64,000 nt of DNA, from contig CM054179.1 in assembly GCA_028829895.1 (NCBI GenBank), positions 98,062,875 to 98,126,874 on the forward strand, given 5' to 3'. This document shows, one piece after another, positions 24,786 through 37,299 of this stretch (within the stretch, counting starts at the first letter, position 1; each line of letters opens with the position of its first letter). The notes beneath the pieces are model-generated. The model did not search any database. It had not been told where the DNA came from and saw only the letters and a list, made by a program, of their open reading frames with translations. This DNA is from Sinotaia quadrata. Its lineage: Eukaryota > Mollusca > Gastropoda > Architaenioglossa > Viviparidae. The translations under genes and the position numbers were made by a program.

Positions 24786-27169
24786 AGATATCAGAAAAGA
24801 GATGCAAACTTGAGACACGTCGATATTTAACTCTCGACATCAAACAAATATGAACTTTTCACTGATTAACACATCTCATTGTTTATGCAAGCACTTAATT
24901 TACATTTATTCAGCAGAAGTCAACTATCACGTGACCTGCATATCCTCGTTATTATATACACTAAATTGTCCTAAATAGAGGACTCACCCTTTACCTATGG
25001 ATTCTTAATTCTAAACGACAATTCTTTCAGTACAATACATGGACTCCGTTGTAATTTGCAGAGAAAACATTCTTGCAGCAACCTTTTATTCCGTAATGTA
25101 TATTAGAAGTTTCTTTGACAATACTTTGTTAACTGGGGAAAAAATTATATTTTTTTAATATTTTTGTAACTTTCATCCCAAATGAAATATGTCCTCAGAC
25201 ACGAACTTTTTCACCTTTCAGAGTATCACGTGTGTGTGCCCTCTTCGAATACTAACGCCAGAGAAATTAGTCCAAATGTAATCTCTTGTCATTGATTTAG
25301 GACAGTTTTAAGGGCCCTCTGAATAATGCGGTGACCTGAAAAGTGAGACAAGGTTAAGTAATGACTCATTTCAAAACTACACGTATGTACACACACACAC
25401 ACACTCGAACGAATGCATACACGTATACACAAACGTAGGCACACACACGAACGCACGCACTCACACACTTACAAACTAATTTTAAATACTAACATTGGAT
25501 TTCTACTTATTCTCATGAAAAAAGATATTTTTGTTTATGGCATCCCAATGGCCTTAATAAATAAAGTAATAAACCTGTTTGAAAAAATAATTTTAATTTA
25601 TGTCACGCACAAATTTCGTATTATTGCTCACAGATTTAATTTTCTCAGAAAATGGTGGAATATGATGTTATTGGGAAAGACAATATGTCTGGTGATCATT
25701 CATGACAGGTGCACCATGATGGCAACTACAGACTTGATCTCCAGTGACTCCAAATGGTGCAAGTCATAAAACGGAGCTTTATGTGAAATGCAAATATAAT
25801 CATATTGGTAGGGATAACAACATATTTTGTCACTTTCATGGCAGACACACCAAGATGGCACTCATATACATAAACATACCAACACATTTGACCGTGTATT
25901 TGTGAGTATGGTTATATGTTTGTTGTATATGATGACTAAATTTAATTTTAAAAAACGCAACAAAGTATTTGAGTGTTAATATTTTATTTATAACATTTTT
26001 CAATAAAATTATGAATACGAATATAGATCTATCTGTTATTTATACGTGTGCATACTGAGGAAACGTAAGGAGAGGTAACTCTGTTTGACCGTCTTCTTTG
26101 ATAGAACGCATTGCATAGCTCTGAAAAACAAACAGATGACAATTTAAAACTTAAAAATTTAAAACATATAAATAAGTGTAAAACATTACTTTTCAATGTG
26201 GTCTTTTAGCTACTTTAGGTATTTAGTTGAGAAATATAATTATTTTAAATAATCCGTTTGTTTCACCCGTTAATTAGATATTGTCTGTGTGAAATGTCAC
26301 TGTAGGCTAAATAAAATGAGGTATTCTGAACGAGGCTTCGCCCCCCCCCCCTCCCCCTGACGGAGGCCGGTTGAGGGTGTGCGCCAAACTAGGTGCGACC
26401 TATTTCACCCATTTCCGCCGCCCTTCTGCCCATCCACATCAGACGCACCGCGAGGCTTTGGGGCTCCACCAGAAGCAGCCCAAGACTGAGAACATCGTAA
26501 AGATGAAAGGTCTATTGCAGCTTCTGGGATGAGAGAGAGCCTAACACAAAAAGATATTTTTCGTCTCCTTCAACGCCTACCTCCACAGTTCCAAATATGT
26601 CTAAAAATAAATTTTCTAGTAAATATGCAATTACCACCAGAACGTGGCTAATTTTCAGTGTTTGATATTTTAAGGTTATTCACCTCTACAATACAGAACG
26701 GTTACTCTTTCACTAGAGACGATTAACCACAAGTCCTTTAGCGAACGAATATATAGAATAAGATATAGAGCAAAATTAATTTTTGTACAAATTTCGTTGT
26801 TTTCTTTCTCTCGCCCTTCAATGACAACAGTACTGCACACTCTGTCAAGTTCTTTGAATTAGTTACTGATTCTAATTATAGCTTGGCCCTTTTTATGGGC
26901 AATTACCACGCTCGTATGCTCAGATTTGCTAATATATGCATAATGCAGTATTTGCCGACAGAAGCAGTAGAATAAAATGTGAATATTTATTACGATCAAA
27001 ACATAGCCCAAGCCAAATCATGCACAGATGCCACAGATACTCATCCCTGGCATGCGGAATCAGGAACACTATCATTACATAGTTCCGCGAAGCATAACAA
27101 AACCCCAAGGCCTATAAACAAATTTAACAGTCGAGCGTTACCCTAAGAAACAATATTAAAATGTTATTC
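24786..27169. other. No gene recognised; one GC-rich island
   Basis: Mostly AT-rich. About 26335-26530 is strikingly GC-rich (starting with a C tract, then GACGGAGGCCGGTTGAGGG) and resembles a fragment of a coding or transposon sequence, but I could not identify it. Confidence 0.4.
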
Positions 27170-27176
27170 ACCTAAC

Positions 27177-27210
<34 letters not shown>

Positions 27211-27232
27211 GCGCGCACGCACGCACACGAAT
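27170..27232. repeat. (CA)n/(CGCA)n microsatellite
   Basis: Alternating CA and CGCACG units. Confidence 0.93.
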
Positions 27233-27524
27233 GACGGTATGTAGCACATATATTAACAGCTAGCATTTAGCAGTGCAGTAGGCCTATCTGCAAGCGTTAT
27301 AATTATTTGTATTTACGCATCTAACAGTCGTGTTACACGTAGCCATGTTGTAGCAAGTGAAAATCAGTTTATGGGGAGCGCTTCCGGCCTAGTTGACCCA
27401 TTACATTTGTAATTTCACCATTTCTGAAATTACTTATGAAGTCATTTATGACACAATGTTAGTCACACGTCTCTCTTATGTGATATTTGTTTGTTGCTGT
27501 TCTGTCTCCTGTATTTCTAGGGCT

Positions 27525-27686
27525 GTAATAAGCCTATTTTGTAATATCGCTCTCTTCTCTATCATCTGGATGGTGTTTGAGCCAGAGTTCACGCATCCTT
27601 TTCCTATACCCTCTTGCTGTTGGTTGGCTTTGATAGTAAGAAACAATGATTTGTATGTTTTCCTCTCTGGTCCACCGAGTTTTCGC
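27525..27686 (-). mobile_element. LINE fragment: N-terminal part of a non-LTR retrotransposon ORF
   Basis: Minus-strand translation gives TRWTREENIQIIVSYYQSQ, then GYRKRMRELWLKHHPD. A WT-EEN-I-Y / GY-RM-LW-HP pattern of this kind occurs at the start of R2/NeSL-like LINE proteins, upstream of the reverse transcriptase. The frame is lost within about 60 codons. It follows directly after the SINE-like element at 27687-27961 on the same strand. The clade assignment is tentative. Confidence 0.55.
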
Positions 27687-27961
27687 TTGCGTTTCAGTAG
27701 CCCATTTTTTCACTAGAACACCCCGAAACATCAGTGCCTAGCGCATACCTTGTTAACCCGGGCGAAATCTGATCCGGTATGGAATCAAATTTTGTTTTCT
27801 CCATCATGAATGGGATGGGTGCTTGTGTAGTTTGGAGGGAGCCACTTTTCCCTCCCTCGATAGTCCAGAGATGGGGTTTGAAGCTGTCGACACAGCTCAG
27901 GTAGCTTAACTTTCTGGGTGAGGTTTTTCTCCTCTAACCACTGGACTATCGAGACACCTCG
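27687..27961 (-). mobile_element. tRNA-derived SINE, full-length head
   Basis: Read on the minus strand, it has an A-box-like segment TAGTCCAGTGGTTAGAG (27932-27948) and a B-box-like GCTTCAAACCC (27874-27884). These are followed by a unique body containing GATGGAGAAAACAAA and TTTCGGGGTGTTC, ending GAAACGCAA. The body is shared with about 55345-55553 on the plus strand. An (ATT)n tract flanks the head at 27961-27982. Confidence 0.72.
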
Positions 27962-27982
27962 ATATTATTATTATTATTATTA

Positions 27983-28454
27983 AAATTGTAATAAGTAGAA
28001 TCGGTTAAAATCTTACTCTTCTTAGTTTCAAGTAGAATGGTGCTCATCCAACCGTCTAACATATTTGTTTAAATTGAATTCCCTTCCTTCGTCTAACAAT
28101 GATTTATTTTATAGTCTTTTATGCAATTACCCACCAAGACACTCATGCCATTGCTGTCTAGGGGATTAGTACCCCTGGTATAATTGCCGGAATGATGTTT
28201 TTATTTAGAAAGTCAGTTAATCGTTTTTCTTTCTGATCCTACTGATATACATTTTTATTAAAACGTTCGACTTTCAGGAGACCCGTACAGGTACAGGCTA
28301 TTTGTTGGTATCGCGTAACTTCGTTGCCATGTTGCAGGTTGGAAAATCAGAATTGTTTCTGTCTAGTGCCATTGTTAATTATCGTAGCTAAATAAAAATG
28401 GAGAAACGTACTGAATTATTGTTGCACCTATCAATTACATTATCTCTTCTTCTT
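27983..28454. other. No gene recognised
   Basis: AT-rich spacer. Confidence 0.4.
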
Positions 28455-28880
28455 CCGACCTCTTTAATGTACTGCCACTAACGAATCTCTGGCTTCTGAT
28501 CTCTTTAATGTACTGTCACTATCGAATCTCTGGCTTCTGATCTCTTTAATGTACTGTCACTATCGAATCTCTGGCTTCTGACCTTTTTAATGTACTGTCA
28601 CTATCGAATCTCTGGCTTCTGACCTCTTTAATGTACTGTCACTATCGAATCTCTGGCTTCTGACCTCTTTAATATACTGTCACTAACGAATCTCTGGCTT
28701 CTGACCTCTTTAATGTACTGTCACTATCGAATCTCTGGCTTTTGACCTCTTTAATGTACTCTCACTAACGAATCTGGCTTCTGACCTCTTTAATGTACTG
28801 TCACTTACGAATCTCTGGCTTCTGACCTCTTTAATGTACTGTCACTAACGAATCTCTGGCTTCTGACCTCTGTTACGATA
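28455..28880. repeat. 41-bp minisatellite, about 10 copies
   Basis: Unit CTCTTTAATGTACTGTCACT followed by ATCGAATCTCTGGCTTCTGAC. Copies start at 28460, 28501 and 28542, and the period holds to the end of the array. Confidence 0.95.
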
Positions 28881-30280
28881 TTGTCAATAGCATTAAACTA
28901 TGTGTTTCAGTGGTCTATAGTTTTTGTCTTTCATCACTCACACTTTTTCTCACTTTCCATCCAGTCATAAATGTATATAACTTGCCTCCTCTTTATGGGA
29001 AAAATACAGTCACTTCAAATAACTGTGATTCAAATTCTTGCATTGTTTTCATACGTTGTGTTCAGCAGCATGAATAGCAGTATCTCTCCAGTATTTTGTC
29101 TGTTCCAACTGTATATTTGTATATTAATTTTTTTTATGAATCTCTTACCTCAATACGTTTATTAGTCATAAATGTTCATTTTGCTTGTCGATTCATTTAG
29201 GTCTTCAGGATATATTTGTATAATTTTTACATTTAAATTTCTTATGTCTTTAAATAGATTTCACTAAACCTTCGGGCATTTTAAGTGTAATTGCTATTAA
29301 GTTCTTAGACCTTTTCTAACATTAAGTTAATAATTAAATTTTCTATTATTATTATTCCTCACAGTTTCACATTTTTTCGCTCTTCCATACATCCTCTCCG
29401 CCATTTGAACATCATCACCATAATCTTACTACTACTATTATTACTCTTTCTATTCCTACAACTACTACTACTAAAAATAATCATGCTCTCCATTTTGATT
29501 TTATGCAATCATGTTCATTTCTTCATTCTAATACGTCACTGTAAAAGCTCGACTTCATGTGTTTTATCACAAAAGTCAATGTAATAATAACGGTTAAAAT
29601 GAAGGCGCATGAATACTCATCGTCGTAATGTAGGGGGCGCATTGATATGCACCCCACCTAAAGGCAACCCATCCGAATTTAACATCAGTGAGGTTCCTCG
29701 AATTACTGTTTTATATCTACCCTCCAAATGATAACTATTATTGGTTGAGTCACTCGTCTAGCGTTGGTGCATATGTACCTATTGGAGCGTGACCATCTCC
29801 ATACTTGCTCAGACACTCGTAAATGACTAAATGACAGTCCGGTCTAAGAATTCACTTGAACGCAGATACGGTGAAATATTCTCGGAAAATTTGAATATCT
29901 ATGATTTATTGCAGCATGACACTTATTTACGATATCAGTCTGAAATAAACCCATAGACATTTACTATGTTAATTAAATAATTATCTGTTTGTGTATGATG
30001 TCATTACATTTATCTATTAAATTATAATTAATTGCACTACAACAAATAGAAAGTAAATGCTGTTATTTCAGTTCAGATAATCATACGTACAAACTGTTAC
30101 TATTAGTTTTCTTTCTTTTTTAAAAAAATACGGTTGAATTTGGATTAATTATAATAAACCTTACCATCTACTATTATTGTGTTGTGTTCTGTGAGCTGTA
30201 AAATATAACAGAATGCGGTTTTTAATTTATGTCAATAAAACTAGGACATATGCATATGAATATAAATTAGACAAACTTAC
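28881..30280. other. Flank downstream of the last recognised SRCR exon
   Basis: The 3' end of the minus-strand SRCR gene should lie here or further left, because the exon at 30281 ends in a good donor. I searched for a following exon by eye and found none that convinced me. Confidence 0.4.
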
Positions 30281-30456
30281 ATGGCTGGCATATTACACCT
30301 GCATCATCTAGGTGGTAACTATAGATGTTAACGCCAAGCAGACCATTTGGACACATGAGAATATGCTGCTCATTTCCTTGACAGTTGACATACGTGAGAA
30401 TCTGGACACCGGTACCAGCACCAAAGTATGAATTCACTACAGCTTTTGCTCCAGGA
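30281..30456 (-). CDS. SRCR gene, exon 8: second half of SRCR domain 3
   Basis: The acceptor AACAACAG is followed by 58 complete codons. It enters in phase 2, leaves in phase 1, and the donor is T|GTAAGT. The peptide runs SPGAKAVVNSYFGAGTG, then a YVNCQGNEQHILMCPNG segment, and ends YHLDDAGVICQP, a recognisable C-terminal half of an SRCR domain. The C5, C6 and C8 cysteines are present. The C7 position, normally in an N-C-x-H-x-x-D-A-G-V-I-C setting, is tyrosine (NIYSYHLDDAG). Reading past the donor stops after four codons, so another exon is expected downstream (lower coordinates). Extracellular ligand-binding or scaffold domain; the ligand is unknown. Confidence 0.88.
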
Positions 30457-30934
30457 CTGTTGTTAGTAAGAGCAAAAAGTGTCCAATAAATATATAATAG
30501 ACAAAAGCAGAGTATACGTTTACATAAGCAGACAGATACATACAAATATATACATAATCGTATGTATATGTACCTACAAATTTCATCTGAATGTACTGAC
30601 CAGAAATGTTGCCATTATCGGCCAGAGAATTGATGTTCTTTTAAATTTTACTGCGTAGACTGAGAGATCACTCATACACACTAAGTGGATAAATAGCTGT
30701 CCGGATTTCAGTTTGTATCCCAATTCTGGTTGTTGTTTTGTTTGTGTGTGTTGTTGATATTTTGACAAAGATGACTTGGACAGTATTGATTATAAAATGT
30801 TGCCTGGAAATATTCCGCATAAATATTATTGGTATATTTGAACTTTCCTTCCCATTGCAAAGTGAAGACAGTTTTTCCAGTTTGTAAATGATACATACAT
30901 CAGATATCGTACTACATGTTACATTTTCTCAAAC

Positions 30935-31250
30935 AGCCGTGAATGTGAAACCGAGTCCTACGCCTTTTTGGTATTGCACCCATGCATAAGCTGCTACATT
31001 TGGTACTTGCTCTTTTATTGCCGGTAACTATGGTGTTTATCTAATTGCAAGTTGGCCTTTCGTTCCTCCGACTACCATGATTAGTTTCCTCTTATTCATC
31101 GGTCAGCAGTCCTTTAATTTCAAGGTCACTCATCATCACTTCTGCTATAATTCCTTAGATTAATTTCCAAATGCCTAATAGGTACGTAACCGAGTTGTTT
31201 GCTTTTTTGGTGATGTGCTCTTTTCTGGATATTTTCAGGCTTTTTATAGT
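30935..31250 (-). mobile_element. Old LINE reverse-transcriptase fragment
   Basis: This is a diverged relative of 36960-37200. On the minus strand it retains blocks for the GTKGQLAI segment before RT motif A and for an AW-QYQK motif A region, with several stops and shifts. It lies in the intron between SRCR exons 7 and 8. Confidence 0.55.
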
Positions 31251-33175
31251 TTCACCACTCAAAATGGCAAGATTTATAACTTATTTGCTATATTTTGCAA
31301 CTGTTCAGCACGTCTTCCACGTTCAGAGGTAAGAAATTAGACGTTTCAACCAAACACTTGGTCAGAATCTTAGTCTTTTTTGTGATCTTGCTTGAAATTC
31401 CGTAAAACATTAACTGTGACTATCCGACTTTACCTATTGTAATCCTCCCAGCTATAGAAATGTGTTAACTTGTAGACGTTTGAAAATAACAAAGCATTAA
31501 TTCATACTGAATAATTAAATGCATTTATGAAGATGTTTTGACTGTCAAAATATTGTAGCTTATTTGCGTTTATTGCAATGAAACATATTTAGATTTCAAT
31601 GAATTCATGGTACTCATCAACAGTCGCCATTTTTTTCTTCACTGCTTGTGTGAATCGAAACCTAGAGAGAAGTCATGTAGACGATGTAAAAGCGTTTTAT
31701 TTATCTCAGTATTATGAACGTGTATGAGCAATTAGACTCCAACACTGCTTTGTAATTTGTCGTCGTAGAATTGTCTAAGCCTATCTTTTTCTACTGTGAA
31801 AGACCAACAGAGCGCGAATTTGAACAAAACTTGCAAAAGACGCTGACGTAATATAGACGCCGCGCGAAAGTCTGGAAGTACAGCAGCCGACTATTACGTA
31901 AAAATAACCGAGAAAGCAGTGATGGAGCCAAATAACGCAACAAAGTCTTGAACCGATTCTTTAGACAAAACATTTAAAAGTCTATTGCAATTAATAAATA
32001 TTCTCTTAGTAAATAATTTGAAGTAATAAGAAATTGACGTCATGTCGATTGATCATTCCATAATAAATTGTCGCGTGAAAATATAAGTAAATAAGAGTAT
32101 TTGATATAACTCTCTTTGTCAAAGAGATTCGAAAGGATGATTCTCTAGACGAATGTAAATCTTTAAATGTAAATCTTTAAACAACATGTTTCTAAATAAT
32201 AGATTAAATCTAGACACATCGTAGAATAAGTTCTGTATAAAATTTAGAATTTTTATTCTCTTTAATATTATGTAAAGTATCGATTAAAGCAATCGTTTAC
32301 GTGGGTGTGAATCGGTCATTATTTTATATATGCAATACACCTGTGGAGTCCCAGAGAAAATCTGATGACGAAATGACAAGCTCCAGTGGTGACGTAAAAC
32401 TGCTCTCGACCTCTCCCCCACCATTCCCCGCGCAAACTATTTTTTTCTTTGGACGCATCTCTTAATTCGCATTCGCATTAAATAAAATAAGATTATGAAT
32501 CTCCATATAAAACTATTGATTTATTTCTTATGCTGTCTAAAACATGATTAATTTGTCTATGCACATCACCTAGACCGTAAAATAAATTTCTTCGTTTCAA
32601 AACGACAGACTACCTAACGACTCCTTATACAATATCAATATTAACGCATTTGTAATTGTTTTGTCTTGTAATCTAAAAGGTGCTGGATTCCCAATTAAAA
32701 AATTCCTTTTTGTAATTTAAATCTACACACAACACAGAGCGCAAGAAACTAATTCTTAGCATTCCTAATGCGGTCATGACGTGTATACCGGCGCTTAATT
32801 TACAACGGGTTAACCTTTCATTTTTTAGGTTAAGGGTGACAAAATAATGATAACTACAGAAGAAATATTTTCTTCAACAGTAATAATGACTGACATAAGG
32901 GTTACGTTGTTTGATTTTACATTATACAAAACTCATGTTTGAGCATTGACAAAATGCTACTAAATAAAATTCTACTTATCTTCAAAGCAACAAACAAAAC
33001 TCGATCCAAAACACACTGTGCATCGAGCTTTCAAAGTAGTCTCTATATTTTCCTTTTTGTTTGATCTGTGACCCCTGAGAAGTTATTTATGTTTATATCG
33101 AAAACGTGTCTATCTACTTGATTTAAAATGAGAAACTACAACATTTCTTCTTTTCTACTTGACCACGTGACAAAC
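31251..33175 (-). other. Intron 7 of the SRCR gene, no element recognised
   Basis: AT-rich. It lies between the donor after 33176 and the acceptor before 30456 (reading right to left). Confidence 0.55.
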
Positions 33176-33317
33176 CTGCTGTAGCCGAGCATTCTGCATA
33201 CAACTTGGGCATCGTTGTCGTCCCAGCTGCCGTCGTAGATAGAAGTCCATCGTCCTTGTAATCTAATCTCTACTCTTCCCTCGTGCTCAGTTGAACCGTT
33301 TACCAGTCGCACCGGAT
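33176..33317 (-). CDS. SRCR gene, exon 7: first half of SRCR domain 3
   Basis: Exactly 142 bp, entering in phase 1 (TTTTCGTCAG|AT) and leaving in phase 2 (AGCAG|GTTTGT). The peptide runs [47 protein letters not shown]. This is a canonical N-terminal SRCR half (RLVNGS, EGRVEI, VVCRMLGY). The C2 cysteine, normally in T-V-C-D-D-G-W, is replaced by tyrosine (SIYDGSW); C3 is kept. NGS gives an N-glycosylation sequon. It joins in frame to exon 8 and to the preceding exon at 40877. Confidence 0.92.
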
Positions 33318-33639
33318 CTGACGAAAAGAAACGATTGATATAATTAATTAAAAATAAGATAAATAAAATACTACTTAATATCACGGAGTCGTTCAAGGCA
33401 GTTTGGTATTAAGTATTAAAATAATAAATTTGCCGAGTAAGGCAATATCTCTTTCAACTGCATTGTGGAAATCCGCTTGGCAAAACATAAAATCTAACGG
33501 TGATCTTGTGATAAATGTAAACCCTATATGCTTATAGGATAACTCTGGTAAATAAACATTTCGGATTTATCCCTGTACAACAAAATGGAAAACACTTTTT
33601 AACCGAATCATGATTTCATTTACTCGGCAGTTTGATTGA

Positions 33640-35760
33640 AGCGATGTGGATTTAGATGCTTTACTCTCAATAGTTCGTTAATCTCTTTCATTAACTCGCT
33701 CGTGAATTTAGTCCCTATATAGGACAAGATTTCTTTTGGAAATCCTACATACGATAAAATGGTGAACAGTACATTTGCTACCAATTTGGTACTAATAGAA
33801 CTAAGAGCAACAACTTCAGGGTATCGTGTACCATAAAAAATATTGGTGAGAATCCAGTTGGTGTGTCATGAGCCAAACACAGTAAGTTCACTCGATAGCT
33901 CAGAGGTCCCACCATCTGACTGCTATCATTCCTTCTTGTTGATGAATCAAGAGACCATCCTTCCAGCAAAACTCAATAGATTTGCCAGAAGATTTAGTCA
34001 TACAATCCTCAGAGCTTGGTCTTCTCTCCACATTTTTCTAGAGAATCATCTGTCACTTGTGTTGTTCTGAGGAAGGCCTTTCTCCAGTCAGATTCAGCCA
34101 GTCTGACAGCCAGAAACCATTATCTGCCCTGCCATAACTGAGTCCAGTGTGACTTCTTGGTAACTCACCCCACTAATGAAAGTTTTAGCTAAAGTCATTT
34201 AAAGTCGTCAGTGCATTACCTTCATTACCTTACACTTGCTGCTGACTATTCCTGGTTCACCTTGCATACCTTCACACATGCCCTTAGCTTCTGCTTCAAG
34301 TGTTGCATCTTTGCTTATGTATGAGTACGCACACATTGTTAAGTGAATCGTGTGTCCTCACCCTTGAGAACGTATTTACATTCCATGATAACACTCTCAA
34401 CACATTTTATTGGACATATAGCATGAATGCATCCACATACATATTTGCTATCTATGTCTACCATCACAATGGGTACTTTATCTTTTACACTATTGGCTAA
34501 AGTGATTGTTTGAAACTCTCCAGTGTAGTCACTTCCCTTCACTAGGTTAGGGTGTACTACTAACCCTACTCTGCAACCAATATCACAGAAGACTGGAACT
34601 CAATGTCCATTTATGTATGCAATGAAACAAAGTGCATCACTTGGTTCTATGACATTTATGTTACCTGTTTAATATGACCTGGTTTGCCACAGCGAAAGCA
34701 CACTACTGGTTTGTTCTTAACACCTTTCTCTTTACTGTTGGGGTGAGTTGTGGGTACTCTATATTTTGCCTTTTTAAATGTTGGAGATGATGAAGTGATA
34801 ATATGTGGTTTGTGGTCAGACCTAATGTTCTGTCATTTGTTTGTCACTTGCTCACTAACGTTTTGTGATTTATACCCAGCTGTCAGATCAGCATGTTTCC
34901 CATATCTGTCACCTGTCATCTGTTTTTGACCAGTCTGTCAAACTCTTTGGTTCCTTGTCATTAACATGAGATAAATATGCTGGAGGACATATTGACTGTA
35001 ACCTGGCAATTACAAAGTGATCCCTAACATCTTTCCCTTTGCTGAGTTCTATTTCTTCTCGTTCTAGCCATCTGGTCAAGACATGCTGTAGCTTACTAGC
35101 TGCCTGTTACAATATATCCGTCTACTCTCTCTTCAAATGGTAAAACCTATGTCTGTATTCCTCACTCGTCACTCTAAGGTACGCTAACAGTTTGGCCTTA
35201 TATGTCTCATTTGTCATAACTTCCTCTGGGATGCTATCAAAGACCAAACTGTCCTATCCTTTCATTCCTGCTACTAAGTGATTAAGCCATATTTTTTTCT
35301 GGAAGCCCAATCTCGCAGTGCTTAACATGTAATCTTTGATGTTATCCTCTCTTTTGTTAAAAGAATGGAAATGAAATTTTGCACCCATTTCCCAATCTTA
35401 GTCATATTCTCACGTATTTCTAACTGGTTTAAGTTAAGTTCTTTGTATATCTTTTCTTTTGCATCCATCTTAGTAGAGGCCAGTTTTCGTTCAATATTCA
35501 ATCATTTATCATTTTCTTCTTTGTCAATCTGTAAATATTTCTGTTAACATTTCATTTTCCCTTCTCTTTTATTTCTATTTATGTTTTACTTTTAGTTCTA
35601 CTTGGTCCTTTCAATAGGCCATAATATAGACTGAAACGTTATCTGCTATTTCGGCCATTACCATGCCCTTCTGCGCCAACCTCCTTCTTTAAAGTGTAAT
35701 TTCCATTTTAAATCACGAAATATCTCTACCATAGTCACACATCCAGCTGACCGGTGAGCG
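33640..35760 (-). mobile_element. Degenerate Gypsy-type LTR retrotransposon fragment G1
   Basis: Nucleotide blocks match the second copy at 43560-45386. On the minus strand it shows a zinc-knuckle-like CFRCGKPGHIK (about 34670-34715) whose fourth ligand is lost. A segment at 34339-34542 (YTGEFQTITLAN, DKVPIVMVDIDSKYVCG) is shared with G2. Frames are broken and a stretch corresponding to about 43745-43980 is missing. No LTR was recognised. It sits in the intron between SRCR exons 6 and 7. Confidence 0.7.
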
Positions 35761-36234
35761 ATCTGATGGATTTTTAAAAAGTATCTCCACACACACTCAA
35801 GCATCTAGTAAACTTTAAATCTAGTTACTTAAAATGTACAATCAATGTAAACAATATCATCTCCACATATCAACAATGGAACTATTGAATTACAAGTATC
35901 AATACAATTTGCAATCAATAATATAAATCAAAAGGTTAATCAAAAACAATTTCTAAAGAGAAAAAGGACAGGCAAAACAAGATAGTTCTAGATAGTGTTA
36001 TAAAATATTGAGTGAGATAAGACTGCTTTCTAAATTTCTCTGGTCAACTATATTTATTCTAACTCTGATTTAGTTTTGGAATTCCCATTAAGTTCTTAAG
36101 CTGAACACATTTTTCAACAATTGTTTTCCACATTTACTAATTTCAACACAATGACAATTAGTTTAACAATTTTGAACAAATTTGATCTCATCACCTGACA
36201 GAGCCTACCCACATTATGTGACGTCTATGCCACA

Positions 36235-36465
36235 TTGTTACTGGTTATTATTATTATTAATTAATTAATAATCCATAACTAATTACAAGTGATGAGAATT
36301 TTAATTTATGTTATTAATAATTCTCCATAATACACCACTCGTCTCTCTCACTTGATGGATATGTGGGCACTGTAAACGTTTTCTCTCTTCCACAACATTA
36401 AAACAAACATTTACCATCATGCATTATTACCGTAGGTGGAAAACTTCTTACTAAAGAAGAAGATG
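36235..36465 (-). repeat. Dispersed repeat 'X', copy 3 (partial)
   Basis: The reverse strand shows AGTAAGAAGTTTTCCACC, GTGGAAGAGAGAAAACG and CACTTGTAATTAGTTATGG blocks. It abuts the LINE fragment at 36466. Confidence 0.75.
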
Positions 36466-37270
36466 CTGTAGTAATCCAAGGTATTTATCTCCATTTTCCA
36501 TTGAAATATCATTGAATTTTCTGATGTCGAATTGTAGGCCCTCTGTTGGTTTTTACCTTGCCTTTCTAAATGATAATTTTTGCACATTTCTCAAGGCCGA
36601 ATTTCATGTTAATATCCTCATTGAAGATCTTGACAGCATTGTTCAGAGATGTGATGTAATATTCGTTTCAACCATATAGCTTGAGATCCTCCATGTACAG
36701 TAAATGGCTTATACCTGACCAACTTTCATTTTGTATCCTAATCCTGTTTGCTGGATGAATTGACTGAGAGGATTAAGGGCAATACAAATAGCAATGGTGA
36801 TAATAAATCACTTTGGAAGATTCCAAAGTTTATTGTTATATCTGCAATTTCTGTATTGTTGCATGTGAGGGTGGTTGTCCAGTTTTTCATTGATTCCCGA
36901 AATAGGTTCTGTACTGATGGCGCTATTTTGTATAATTTTAATATTTCAATTATCCATGACTGTGCAACTGAGTCAGGCCTTTTGATTGTCAATCCATTCC
37001 ATTGCAAGATTTGTTCTTCGTTTCTTGCTGTCAGTAACTATTGCCTTATCAATTGCCAATTGGTCCTTTGTTCTTCTGCTGCCTGGTCTAGCACCATTTT
37101 GTTCATTGGTTAGAAGTTTGTTTGTTTCAAGGTGAGTCATGTTTGGTTTTGTGCCTTTCTCTGGATCTTTCATAATCAGATTTCTTTTTCCTTTTACCAT
37201 CCCAGCTAGTAGAGTTCCCGGTTTGTCTAATATGTCCTGCAGTTGTTCAGCAAGTCTACCATGTAAGGAG
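36466..37270 (-). mobile_element. LINE reverse-transcriptase fragment, copy B (pseudogene)
   Basis: RT motifs are visible in order on the minus strand. A pre-RT block (ETNKLLTNEQNGARPGS, TKDQLAIDKAIV) comes first, then motif A-like MEWIDNQKAYDS, then KLYKIAPSVQNL with GIFQSDLLSPLLF as motif B. Last comes the motif C region read as LYMEDLKLYG (near 36690) and NMKFGLEKC. Stops and frameshifts make it inactive. The SPLLF block and the later GLEKC block match the other copies in this window. Confidence 0.82.
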
Positions 37271-37299
37271 GTCAGATGTTATTCGAGTTTTTCATGATT

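Noticed and set aside
29600..29900. Less AT-rich stretch considered as the last exon of the SRCR gene
   Set aside because: The frame following the best acceptor stops within a few codons.
36748..37113. 121-codon plus-strand frame, and those at 37319-37662
   Set aside because: Antisense shadows of the LINE reverse-transcriptase fragments.
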